Source: Gymnothorax reevesii
Taxonomy: Eukaryota; Chordata; Actinopteri; Anguilliformes; Muraenidae
Direction: 5' to 3'
DNA length: 64,000 nt
Assembly (NCBI GenBank): GCA_029721435.1
Contig: CM056582.1
Span: 37,530,611-37,594,610, forward strand
Shown here: positions 31,637 through 44,288 of the stretch, in pieces
Layout: each line of letters begins with the position of its first letter
How positions within the stretch are numbered: position 1 is the stretch's first letter
Translations under genes and position numbers: made by a program
The notes under the pieces: model-generated
What the model was told of the DNA's origin: nothing
The model's input: only the letters and a program-made list of their open reading frames with translations
Database searches by the model: none

Positions 31637-34600
31637 AAAAACAAAGGAACGTGATGGGCAAGAATGGCATGATCAAGTTGGCCAGTAAATGCATTGGATT
31701 GTCGTAGCAGCACGGTTGTCTTCCTTAGCCGTTTTGAATTCCCCTTTACACCTCTCCTTTACCTCATGACATTATCCAATTGTGGTTGAAGAAACGTTTA
31801 TGGACATTAGAGCATATGACGTCATTTTTTGTCTATTCAAATTCTGCAGCAAAGTTATATAACTTATCCTTTATATGCCATATGATTAGGTCACACGGTC
31901 AGGTTGAATTATACTAGTCCTTTAATTGAAGCCTCATGTTTTTTCAGGTTAATTTTTAAGAAACAGCTGTCTACTTTTAAAATGCACACGCGTTAAAGTA
32001 TTGTTAAGGGTCTCTTTAATCTTCTGAACCAAGGACTGACACCTTATCCATTCGATCACACAGTCAGTTTCCATGATGTCAGCTCCATAGAATTAAAAAC
32101 AGTAAAATGGACGATGTCATGGAGTTGTGGGGATCTGAAGGGAGCTTAAAATGGCCACCCTTATTGATAAGTAAGTATTCCTATTGTGACACCTGAAAGG
32201 GAAGATCATAGAATTCCACAAAGGTTGGCCAGAATATACAAGCAGCATAGGTAGTTTCACTCAAGTCTGCCCACTCTTTGATGCAATTGTCAGTGCCCTT
32301 TTACTACAGTGTTTGAATTCTACGGATAGCTTAAGGGAGTGTCAGCAGACTTTTATAATACTATCTTGTATTCACTATTGACACAATAGGGACTTTAAGC
32401 AAGGGCGGATTTTGCGACGGCTACGGCACCCGGATATAGATCTGCACTCCGCTGATCAAGACTGAAGCCGTTGTGCCGGCGTTCTTTGCCGTAGCAGGCT
32501 GATCTACCATGGGGAAAGAACCAATCTCACGTGGCCACTACAACGCTTGGTTCAGGAGATTGAAAATGTTTTCTATAATTGATTGTGACACACTAAACAT
32601 TATGTGTTTCTGTGGACTTTTCACACAGACACAGGATACTGTGTAAATTTCGCTGAGTAAAACCATAGTGAACAATTTTCTGCTGCAGGCTATATTCTCC
32701 CCTCATCCCAGCATGGCATACGGTACTTAATTTCTCTACCCTGTAAACATCTATATTTACTCACATGTACATTAGTCTTTCTTCTACTGCTGTGCATGAA
32801 AAGTACACATATGATGTATATAAATGCACACTCCCATGCACTTTACCATTCATTTACACTCTGATTAGATGTGTGCTTTAATTGTCAAACTTTACGTCTT
32901 TTTAAAATTGAATTGCTCAAAGTAAAGTTTATTAAAAAGATGCACATTTCTTTTGGTTATGCTCTGTTCCTGTACTTGGCATAATGACAACAAATTTGAA
33001 TATTGTAATCAAATATTAACTGTTTCCCATTTCCCCTAAATCTATGACATCTACTCCTTTTGCCAGTGGGAGCAGGACGAATGAGCACTCACACTGAATT
33101 AACTACTTTGCTGACAAACCCCGATTAAAATCCACTGTTGTTTAAAGTCTCTGCTGGAATTGACAGTGACAGCACCAGCACTTGAGACACTTTTTTCCAG
33201 GTGCCATAGGCATTGCAAAATCTGCCATTGTTGCTGGTCCAGATGAAATGCACAATTCCAACCACGAAGGGACTCGAACCCTCAGTCTTCTGATCCGAAG
33301 TCAGACGCCTTATCCATTAGGCCACGTGGTCATTGCATGACAAGGCTGACTCCGAACAGTGAGCTGTGAGAACTGACAGCGGTTGATCAGTGCCATGTCA
33401 AATAACCGCTGTCATGTTGAGTTAAACAGCCCTGTCATTGAAAAACTCTCATGCTCAATCACTCTCCAGATCCAAACTCAGGTGTTTCGACCGTATGGTC
33501 AGGCTGAGCAATGTTAGCCCCTTGACTGAAGTTTGGTGAGTTTTTTTCTCAGATTTCAGTGTTAGTAACACCAGCAAGATGATATGAAAAAACACCACCA
33601 TCACACAACTATGCAAAGACTCAAGTCCTCAATCTTTTGATCCGGAGTCAGAAAGCTCCTCCATTAGGTGTCCTTTCATATTAGGTGACATTATTGGGGT
33701 TGACTTATGTTATTCCCTTAAACAAAGCCTTGTGAGTGTTAGTTTCAAGTTTCTGTTGCAGAAACTGTGACCAAGTCGTGTTAACAAGTACCAGCTTAAA
33801 AGAAAGTTTTTGTCTGAGAAACAGCTGGCAAGTGACATTAAAAAGCACCAGCACTAAACAACCATGAATGGTCTCCAACTGTCAGTCTTAATACTTGAGT
33901 CAACTAAATTATCCAATATTTGCCTGATGTATTAGTTCACATGGTCAGGTTGAGTTTTGCTTGTCCCTTGACAGTGGTTTTGTGAGTTTTGTCAAGGTTC
34001 TTTCTAAAACCGCAGCCAGATAACATGAAAAACCACGACCAGAAGACACTTATGAAGGGACTCAGATCCTCAATGTTCTGGCTCAATGTCAGAAACCTCG
34101 CCTATTAGTTTGCTTTCATACATTACTACTACTATGTTACATTCAAAAGCTCTGTTATTGAACAAGGTATGCTCAATTACCTTATCCAAAATCAGGTGCC
34201 CTGTGTATCGGACCGTAAAAAACAGCTTGCAAGTGATATAAACACAAGTGTCAAACAAGCAAGAAGGGACTACAGTCCTTCGTCTTCAGATCCGTAGTCA
34301 GGAATTTCTCCATTAGGGGCCCTTCATATTAGGTAACATCATATGACTGAATTGCTTTATTGTCATGAAGAAAAGGTTCCAAGTTCTTTAACTGGTTTCT
34401 TTTGACGAAACAGCTACCAGTTCATATTAACAAGCACCAACTTTAAAGAAAGTTTTTATGTAGGAAATACCGCAAGATACATTAACAAGCACCCCCATGA
34501 AACACCCTTGAAGGTTCTCCAACAATCAATCCGAAGATCAGGGCCATGTTGGAATAGTGTTTTTTGTCACGGAAAGTGGCTAACTTCTAGAAAATGAGCT

Positions 34601-34802
34601 GGAAGTGTATACACGGCAGCCATGAGAAGTGTATTCCAGTTTTGTAAATGTAAAGAAAAGGTGCTTCAATGCTTCCTAACGTATCACCTTTGACATAGGG
34701 TACACGAAACCATTCTTCATAAAAACAAAGGTGATAACGCCATCCAGCCATTCAGTGTGGCTGAACCATTTAAAGTGACGACCATCCATACGGGCAATCA
34801 CA
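31637..34802. repeat. Repeat unit 11
   Basis: 3166 bp. Haplotype A first half; ccccgatt, ggaattgac, gacattatt, gtctgag and ctcaatgtcag later. Close relative of unit 14. Confidence 0.95.
33259..33331 (-). tRNA. tRNA-Arg (TCG), unit 11
   Basis: Identical to the unit 1 gene. The flank has two substitutions shared with unit 14 (ccccgatt and ggaattgac upstream on the plus strand). Confidence 0.96.
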
Positions 34803-37800
34803 AAAAACAAAGGAACGTGATGGGCAAGAATGGCATGATCAAGTTGGCCAGTAAATGCATTGGATTGTCGTAGCAGCACGGTTGTCTTCCTTAGCCGTTT
34901 TGAATTCCCCTTTACACCTCTCCTTTACCTCATGACATTATCCAATTGTGGTTGAAGAAACGTTTATGGACATTAGAGCATATGACGTCATTTTTTGTCT
35001 ATTCAAATTCTGCAGCAAAGTTATATAACTTATCCTTTATATGCCATATGATTAGGTCACACGGTCAGGTTGAATTATACTAGTCCTTTAATTGAAGCCT
35101 CATGTTTTTTCAGGTTAATTTTTAAGAAACAGCTGTCTACTTTTAAAATGCACACGCGTTAAAGTATTGTTAAGGGTCTCTTTAATCTTCTGAACCAAGG
35201 ACTGACACCTTATCCATTCGATCACACAGTCAGTTTCCATGATGTCAGCTCCATAGAATTAAAAACAGTAAAATGGACGATGTCATGGAGTTGTGGGGAT
35301 CTGAAGGGAGCTTAAAATGGCCACCCTTATTGATAAGAAAGTATTCCTATTGTGACACCTGAAAGGGAAGATCATAGAATTCCACAAAGGTTGGCCAGTA
35401 TATACAAGCAGCATAGGTAGTTTCACTCAAGTCTGCCCACTCTTTGATGCAATTGTCAGTGCCCTTTTACTACAGTGTTTGAATTCTATGGATAGCTTAA
35501 GGGAGTGTCAGCAGACTTTTATAATACTATCTTGTATTCACTATTGACACAATAGGGACTTTAAGCAAGGGCGGATTTTGCGACGGCTACGGCACCCGGA
35601 TATAGATCTGCACTCCACTGATCAAGACTGAAGCCGTTGTGCCGGCGTTCTTTGCCGTAGCAGGCTGATCTACCATGGGGAAAGAACCAATCTCACGTGG
35701 CCACTACAACGCTTGGTTCAGGAGATTGAAAATGTTTTCTATAATTGATTGTGACACACTAAACATTATGTGTTTCAGTGGACTTTTCACACAGACACAG
35801 GATACTGTGTAAATTTCGCTGAGTAAAACCATAGTGAACAATTTTCTGCTGCAGGCTATATTCTCCCCTCATCCCAGCATGGCATACGGTACTTAATTTC
35901 TCTACCCTGTAAACATCTATATTTACTCACATGTGCATTAGTCTTTCTTCTACTGCTGTGCATGAAAAGTACACATATGATGTATATAAATGCACACTCC
36001 CATGCACTTTACCATTCATTTACACTCTGATTAGATGTGTGCTTTAATTGTCAAACTTTACGTCTTTTTAAAATTGAATTGCTCAAAGTAAAGTTTATTA
36101 AAAAGATGCACATTTCTTTTGGTTATGCTCTGTTCCTGTACTTGGCATAATGACAACAAATTTGAATATTGTAATCAAATATTAACTGTTTCCCATTTCC
36201 CCTTAATCTATGACATCTACTCCTTTTGCCAGTGGGAGCAGGACGAATGAGCACTCACACTGAATTAACTACTTTGCTGACAAACCCTGATTAAAATCCA
36301 CTGTTGTTTAAAGTCTCTGCTGGATTTGACAGTGACAGCACTTGAGACACTTTTTTCCAGGTGCCATAGGCATTGCAAAATCTGCCATTGTTGCTGGTCC
36401 AGATGAAATGCACAATTCCAACCACGAAGGGACTCGAACCCTCAGTCTTCTGATCCGAAGTCAGACGCCTTATCCATTAGGCCACGTGGTCATTGCATGA
36501 CAAGGCTGACTCCGAACAGTGAGCTGTGAGAACTGACAGCGGTTGATCAGTGCCATGTCAAATAACCGCTGTCATGTTGAGTTAAACAGCCCTGTCATTG
36601 AAAAACTCTCATGCTCAATCACTCTCCAGATCCAAACTCAGGTGTTTCGACCGTATGGTCAGGCTGAGCAATGTTAGCCCCTTGACTGAAGTTTGGTGAG
36701 TTTTTTTCTCAGATTTCAGTGTTAGTAACACCAGCAAGATGATATGAAAAAACACCACCATCACACAACTATGCAAAGACTCAAGTCCTCAATCTTTTGA
36801 TCCGGAGTCAGAAAGCTCCTCCATTAGGTGTCCTTTCATATTAGGTGACATCATTGGGGTTGACTTATGTTATTCCCTTAAACAAAGCCTTGTGAGTGTT
36901 AGTTTCAAGTTTCTGTTGCAGAAACTGTGACCAAGTCGTGTTAACAAGTACCAGCTTAAAAGAAAGTTTTTGTCTGAGAAACAGCTGGCAAGTGACATTA
37001 AAAAGCACCAGCACTAAACAACCATGAATGGTCTCCAACTGTCAGTCTTAATACTAGAGTGAACTAAATTATCCAATATTTGCCTGATGTATTAGTTCAC
37101 ATGGTCAGGTTGAGTTTTGCTTGTCCCTTGACAGTGGTTTTGTGAGTTTTGTCAAGGTTCTTTCTAAAACCGCAGCCAGATAACATGAAAAACCACGACC
37201 AGAAGACACTTATGAAGGGACTCAGATCCTCAATGTTCTGGCTCAAAGTCAGAAACCTCACCTATTAGTTTGCTTTCATACATTACTACTACTATGTTAC
37301 ATTCAAAAGCTCTGTTATTGAACAAGGTATGCTCAATTACCTTATCCAAAATCAGGTGCCCTGTGTATCGGACCGTAAAAAACAGCTTGCAAGTGATATA
37401 AACACAAGTGTCAAACAAGCAAGAAGGGACTACAGTCCTTCGTCTTCAGATCCGTAGTCAGGAATTTCTCCATTAGGGGCCCTTCATATTAGGTAACATC
37501 ATATGACTGAATTGCTTTATTGTCATGAAGAAAAGGTTCCAAGTTCTTTAACTGGTTTCTTTTGACGAAACAGCTACCAGTTCATATTAACAAGCACCAA
37601 CTTTAAAGAAAGTTTTTATGTAGGAAATACCGCAAGATACATTAACAAGCACCCCCATGAAACACCCTTGAAGGTTCTCCAACAATCAATCCGAAGATCA
37701 GGGCCATGTTGGAATAGTGTTTTTTGTCACGGAAAGTGGCTAACTTCTAGAAAATGAGCTGGAAGTGTATACACGGCAGCCATGAGAAGTGTATTCCAGT

Positions 37801-37962
37801 TTTGTAAATGTAAAGAAAAGGTGCTTCAATGCTTCCTAACGTATCACCTTTGACATAGGGTACACGAAACCATTCTTCATAAAAACAAAGGTGATAACGC
37901 CATCCAGCCATTCAGTGTGGCTGAACCATTTAAAGTGACGACCATCCATACGGGCAATCACA
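34803..37962. repeat. Repeat unit 12
   Basis: 3160 bp. Haplotype C: gataagaaag with ggcaccc, ctccactgatcaag, catgtgcatt, ccccttaat; deletion type 1; actagagtgaac in relic C. Confidence 0.95.
36419..36491 (-). tRNA. tRNA-Arg (TCG), unit 12
   Basis: Identical to the unit 1 gene. It carries the same downstream 6-bp deletion as units 2, 3 and 9 but without the A5 change, so the deletion and the acceptor mutation are separable. Confidence 0.96.
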
Positions 37963-40900
37963 AAAAACAAAGGAACGTGATGGGCAAGAATGGCATGATC
38001 AAGTTGGCCAGTAAATGCATTGGATTGTCGTAGCAGCACGGTTGTCTTCCTTAGCCGTTTTGAATTCCCCTTTACACCTCTCCTTTACCTCATGACATTA
38101 TCCAATTGTGGTTGAAGAAACGTTTATGGACATTAGAGCATATGACGTCATTTTTTGTCTATTCAAATTCTGCAGCAAAGTTATATAACTTATCCTTTAT
38201 ATGCCATATGATTAGGTCACACGGTCAGGTTGAATTATACTAGTCCTTTAATTGAAGCCTCATGTTTTTTCAGGTTAATTTTTAAGAAACAGCTGTCTAC
38301 TTTTAAAATGCACACGCGTTAAAGTATTGTTAAGGGTCTCTTTAATCTTCTGAACCAAGGACTGACACCTTATCCATTCGATCACACAGTCAGTTTCCAT
38401 GATGTCAGCTCCATAGAATTAAAAACAGTAAAATGGACGATGTCATGGAGTTGTGGGGATCTGAAGGGAGCTCAAAATGGCCACCCTTATTGATAAGAAA
38501 GTATTCCTATTGTGACACCTGAAAGGGAAGATCATAGAATTCCACAAAGGTTGGCCAGTATATACAAGCAGCATAGGTAGTTTCACTCAAGTCTGCCCAC
38601 TCTTTGATGCAATTGTCAGTGCCCTTTTACTACAGTGTTTGAATTCTATGGATAGCTTAAGGGAGTGTCAGCAGACTTTTATAATACTATCTTGTATTCA
38701 CTATTGACACAATAGGGACTTTAAGCAAGGGCGGATTTTGCGACGGCTACGGCACCCGGATATAGATCTGCACTCCACTGATCAAGACTGAAGCCGTTGT
38801 GCCGGCGTTCTTTGCCGTAGCAGGCTGATCTACCATGGGGAAAGAACCAATCTCACGTGGCCACTACAACGCTTGGTTCAGGAGATTGAAAATGTTTTCT
38901 ATAATTGATTGTGACACACTAAACATTATGTGTTTCAGTGGACTTTTCACACAGACACAGGATACTGTGTAAATTTCGCTGAGTAAAACCATAGTGAACA
39001 ATTTTCTGCTGCAGGCTATATTCTCCCCTCATCCCAGCATGGCATACGGTACTTAATTTCTCTACCCTGTAAACATCTATATTTACTCACATGTGCATTA
39101 GTCTTTCTTCTACTGCTGTGCATGAAAAGTACACATATGATGTATATAAATGCACACTCCCATGCACTTTACCATTCATTTACACTCTGATTAGATGTGT
39201 GCTTTAATTGTCAAACTTTACGTCTTTTTAAAATTGAATTGCTCAAAGTAAAGTTTATTAAAAAGATGCACATTTCTTTTGGTTATGCTCTGTTCCTGTA
39301 CTTGGCATAATGACAACAAATTTGAATATTGTAATCAAATATTAACTGTTTCCCATTTCCCCTTAATCTATGACATCTACTCCTTTTGCCAGTGGGAGCA
39401 GGACGAATGAGCACTCACACTGAATTAACTACTTTGCTGACAAACCCTGATTAAAATCCACTGTTGTTTAAAGTCTCTGCTGGATTTGACAGTGACAGCA
39501 CTTGAGACACTTTTTTCCAGGTGCCATAGGCATTGCAAAATCTGCCATTGTTGCTGGTCCAGATGAAATGCACAATTCCAACCACGAAGGGACTCGAACC
39601 CTCAGTCTTCTGATCCGAAGTCAGACGCCTTATCCATTAGGCCACGTGGTCATTGCATGACAAGGCTGACTCCGAACAGTGAGCTGTGAGAACTGACAGC
39701 GGTTGATCAGTGCCATGTCAAATAACCGCTGTCATGTTGAGTTAAACAGCCCTGTCATTGAAAAACTCTCATGCTCAATCACTCTCCAGATCCAAACTCA
39801 GGTGTTTCGACCGTATGGTCAGGCTGAGCAATGTTAGCCCCTTGACTGAAGTTTGGTGAGTTTTTTTCTCAGATTTCAGTGTTAGTAACACCAGCAAGAT
39901 GATATGAAAAAACACCACCATCACACAACTATGCAAAGACTCAAGTCCTCAATCTTTTGATCCGGAGTCAGAAAGCTCCTCCATTAGGTGTCCTTTCATA
40001 TTAGGTGACATCATTGGGGTTGACTTATGTTATTCCCTTAAACAAAGCCTTGTGAGTGTTAGTTTCAAGTTTCTGTTGCAGAAACTGTGACCAAGTCGTG
40101 TTAACAAGTACCAGCTTAAAAGAAAGTTTTTGTCTGAGAAACAGCTGGCAAGTGACATTAAAAAGCACCAGCACTAAACAACCATGAATGGTCTCCAACT
40201 GTCAGTCTTAATACTAGAGTGAACTAAATTATCCAATATTTGCCTGATGTATTAGTTCACATGGTCAGGTTGAGTTTTGCTTGTCCCTTGACAGTGGTTT
40301 TGTGAGTTTTGTCAAGGTTCTTTCTAAAACCGCAGCCAGATAACATGAAAAACCACGACCAGAAGACACTTATGAAGGGACTCAGATCCTCAATGTTCTG
40401 GCTCAAAGTCAGAAACCTCACCTATTAGTTTGCTTTCATACATTACTACTACTATGTTACATTCAAAAGCTCTGTTATTGAACAAGGTATGCTCAATTAC
40501 CTTATCCAAAATCAGGTGCCCTGTGTATCGGACCGTAAAAAACAGCTTGCAAGTGATATAAACACAAGTGTCAAACAAGCAAGAAGGGACTACAGTCCTT
40601 CGTCTTCAGATCCGTAGTCAGGAATTTCTCCATTAGGGGCCCTTCATATTAGGTAACATCATATGACTGAATTGCTTTATTGTCATGAAGAAAAGGTTCC
40701 AAGTTCTTTAACTGGTTTCTTTTGACGAAACAGCTACCAGTTCATATTAACAAGCACCAACTTTAAAGAAAGTTTTTATGTAGGAAATACCGCAAGATAC
40801 ATTAACAAGCACCCCCATGAAACACCCTTGAAGGTTCTCCAACAATCAATCCGAAGATCAGGGCCATGTTGGAATAGTGTTTTTTGTCACGGAAAGTGGC

Positions 40901-41122
40901 TAACTTCTAGAAAATGAGCTGGAAGTGTATACACGGCAGCCATGAGAAGTGTATTCCAGTTTTGTAAATGTAAAGAAAAGGTGCTTCAATGCTTCCTAAC
41001 GTATCACCTTTGACATAGGGTACACGAAACCATTCTTCATAAAAACAAAGGTGATAACGCCATCCAGCCATTCAGTGTGGCTGAACCATTTAAAGTGACG
41101 ACCATCCATACGGGCAATCACA
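37963..41122. repeat. Repeat unit 13
   Basis: 3160 bp, near-twin of unit 12; private gagctcaaaatgg near 38468. Confidence 0.95.
39579..39651 (-). tRNA. tRNA-Arg (TCG), unit 13
   Basis: Identical to the unit 1 gene; its unit is nearly a perfect twin of unit 12. Confidence 0.96.
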
Positions 41123-44100
41123 AAAAACAAAGGAACGTGATGGGCAAGAATGGCATGATCAAGTTGGCCAGTAAATGCATTGGATTGTCGTAGCAGCACG
41201 GTTGTCTTCCTTAGCCGTTTTGAATTCCCCTTTACACCTCTCCTTTACCTCATGACATTATCCAATTGTGGTTGAAGAAGCGTTTATGGACATTAGAGCA
41301 TATGACGTCATTTTTTGTCTATTCAAATTCTGCAGCAAAGTTATATAACTTATCCTTTATATGCCATATGATTAGGTCACACGGTCAGGTTGAATTATAC
41401 TAGTCCTTTAATTGAAGCCTCATGTTTTTTCAGGTTAATTTTTAAGAAACAGCTGTCTACTTTTAAAATGCACACGCGTTAAAGTATTGTTAAGGGTCTC
41501 TTTAATCTTCTGAACCAAGGACTGACACCTTATCCATTCGATCACACAGTCAGTTTCCATGATGTCAGCTCCATAGAATTAAAAACAGTAAAATGGACGA
41601 TGTCATGGAGTTGTGGGGATCTGAAGGGAGCTTAAAATGGCCACCCTTATTGATAAGTAAGTATTCCTATTGTGACACCTGAAAGGGAAGATCATAGAAT
41701 TCCACAAAGGTTGGCCAGAATATACAAGCAGCATAGGTAGTTTCACTCAAGTCTGCCCACTCTTTGATGCAATTGTCAGTGCCCTTTTACTACAGTGTTT
41801 GAATTCTACGGATAGCTTAAGGGAGTGTCAGCAGACTTTTATAATACTATCTTGTATTCACTATTGACACAATAGGGACTTTAAGCAAGGGCGGATTTTG
41901 CGACGGCTACGGCACCCGGATATAGATCTGCACTCCGCTGATCAAGACTGAAGCCGTTGTGCCGGCGTTCTTTGCCGTAGCAGGCTGATCTACCATGGGG
42001 AAAGAACCAATCTCACGTGGCCACTACAACGCTTGGTTCAGGAGATTGAAAATGTTTTCTATAATTGATTGTGACACACTAAACATTATGTGTTTCTGTG
42101 GACTTTTCACACAGACACAGGATACTGTGTAAATTTCGCTGAGTAAAACCATAGTGAACAATTTTCTGCTGCAGGCTATATTCTCCCCTCATCCCAGCAT
42201 GGCATACGGTACTTAATTTCTCTACCCTGTAAACATCTATATTTACTCACATGTACATTAGTCTTTCTTCTACTGCTGTGCATGAAAAGTACACATATGA
42301 TGTATATAAATGCACACTCCCATGCACTTTACCATTCATTTACACTCTGATTAGATGTGTGCTTTAATTGTCAAACTTTACGTCTTTTTAAAATTGAATT
42401 GCTCAAAGTAAAGTTTATTAAAAAGATGCACATTTCTTTTGGTTATGCTCTGTTCCTGTACTTGGCATAATGACAACAAATTTGAATATTGTAATCAAAT
42501 ATTAACTGTTTCCCATTTCCCCTAAATCTATGACATCTACTCCTTTTGCCAGTGGGAGCAGGACGAATGAGCACTCACACTGAATTAACTACTTTGCTGA
42601 CAAACCCCGATTAAAATCCACTGTTGTTTAAAGTCTCTGCTGGAATTGACAGTGACAGCACCAGCACTTGAGACACTTTTTTCCAGGTGCCATAGGCATT
42701 GCAAAATCTGCCATTGTTGCTGGTCCAGATGAAATGCACAATTCCAACGACGAAGGGCCTCGAACCCTCAGTCTTCTGATCCGAAGTCAGACGCCTTATC
42801 CATTAGGCCACGTGGTCATTGCATGACAAGGCTGACTCCGAACAGTGAGCTGTGAGAACTGACAGCGGTTGATCAGTGCCATGTCAAATAACCGCTGTCA
42901 TGTTGAGTTAAACAGCCCTGTCATTGAAAAACTCTCATGCTCAATCACTCTCCAGATCCAAACTCAGGTGTTTCGACCGTATGGTCAGGCTGAGCAATGT
43001 TAGCCCCTTGACTGAAGTTTGGTGAGTTTTTTTCTCAGATTTCAGTGTTAGTAACACCAGCAAGATGATATGAAAAAACACCACCATCACACAACTATGC
43101 AAAGACTCAAGTCCTCAATCTTTTGATCCGGAGTCAGAAAGCTCCTCCATTAGGTGTCCTTTCATATTAGGTGACATTATTGGGGTTGACTTATGTTATT
43201 CCCTTAAACAAAGCCTTGTGAGTGTTAGTTTCAAGTTTCTGTTGCAGAAACTGTGACCAAGTCGTGTTAACAAGTACCAGCTTAAAAGAAAGTTTTTGTC
43301 TGAGAAACAGCTGGCAAGTGACATTAAAAAGCACCAGCACTAAACAACCATGAATGGTCTCCAACTGTCAGTCTTAATACTTGAGTCAACTAAATTATCC
43401 AATATTTGCCTGATGTATTAGTTCACATGGTCAGGTTGAGTTTTGCTTGTCCCTTGACAGTGGTTTTGTGAGTTTTGTCAAGGTTCTTTCTAAAACCGCA
43501 GCCAGATAACATGAAAAACCACGACCAGAAGACACTTATGAAGGGACTCAGATCCTCAATGTTCTGGCTCAATGTCAGAAACCTCGCCTATTAGTTTGCT
43601 TTCATACATTACTACTACTATGTTACATTCAAAAGCTCTGTTATTGAACAAGGTATGCTCAATTACCTTATCCAAAATCAGGTGCCCTGTGTATCGGACC
43701 GTAAAAAACAGCTTGCAAGTGATATAAACACAAGTGTCAAACAAGCAAGAAGGGACTACAGTCCTTCGTCTTCAGATCCGTAGTCAGGAATTTCTCCATT
43801 AGGGGCCCTTCATATTAGGTAACATCATATGACTGAATTGCTTTATTGTCATGAAGAAAAGGTTCCAAGTTCTTTAACTGGTTTCTTTTGACGAAACAGC
43901 TACCAGTTCATATTAACAAGCACCAACTTTAAAGAAAGTTTTTATGTAGGAAATACCGCAAGATACATTAACAAGCACCCCCATGAAACACCCTTGAAGG
44001 TTCTCCAACAATCAATCCGAAGATCAGGGCCATGTTGGAATAGTGTTTTTTGTCACGGAAAGTGGCTAACTTCTAGAAAATGAGCTGGAAGTGTATACAC

Positions 44101-44288
44101 GGCAGCCATGAGAAGTGTATTCCAGTTTTGTAAATGTAAAGAAAAGGTGCTTCAATGCTTCCTAACGTATCACCTTTGACATAGGGTACACGAAACCATT
44201 CTTCATAAAAACAAAGGTGATAACGCCATCCAGCCATTCAGTGTGGCTGAACCATTTAAAGTGACGACCATCCATACGGGCAATCACA
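41123..44288. repeat. Repeat unit 14
   Basis: 3166 bp, close to unit 11; private gaagaagcg near 41274; variant tRNA with C69 and G60. Confidence 0.95.
42745..42817 (-). tRNA. Variant tRNA-Arg (TCG), C4:C69 mismatch, unit 14
   Basis: Two changes from the canonical gene. The 3' acceptor strand reads CGTCGTT, giving C69 opposite C4 and a broken fourth pair. The T loop has G instead of T at position 60. The anticodon arm and A box are intact and the B box still fits the core consensus, so it is probably transcribed with a weakened acceptor. The same pair of changes occurs in units 18 and 19, marking a variant tRNA lineage. Confidence 0.8.
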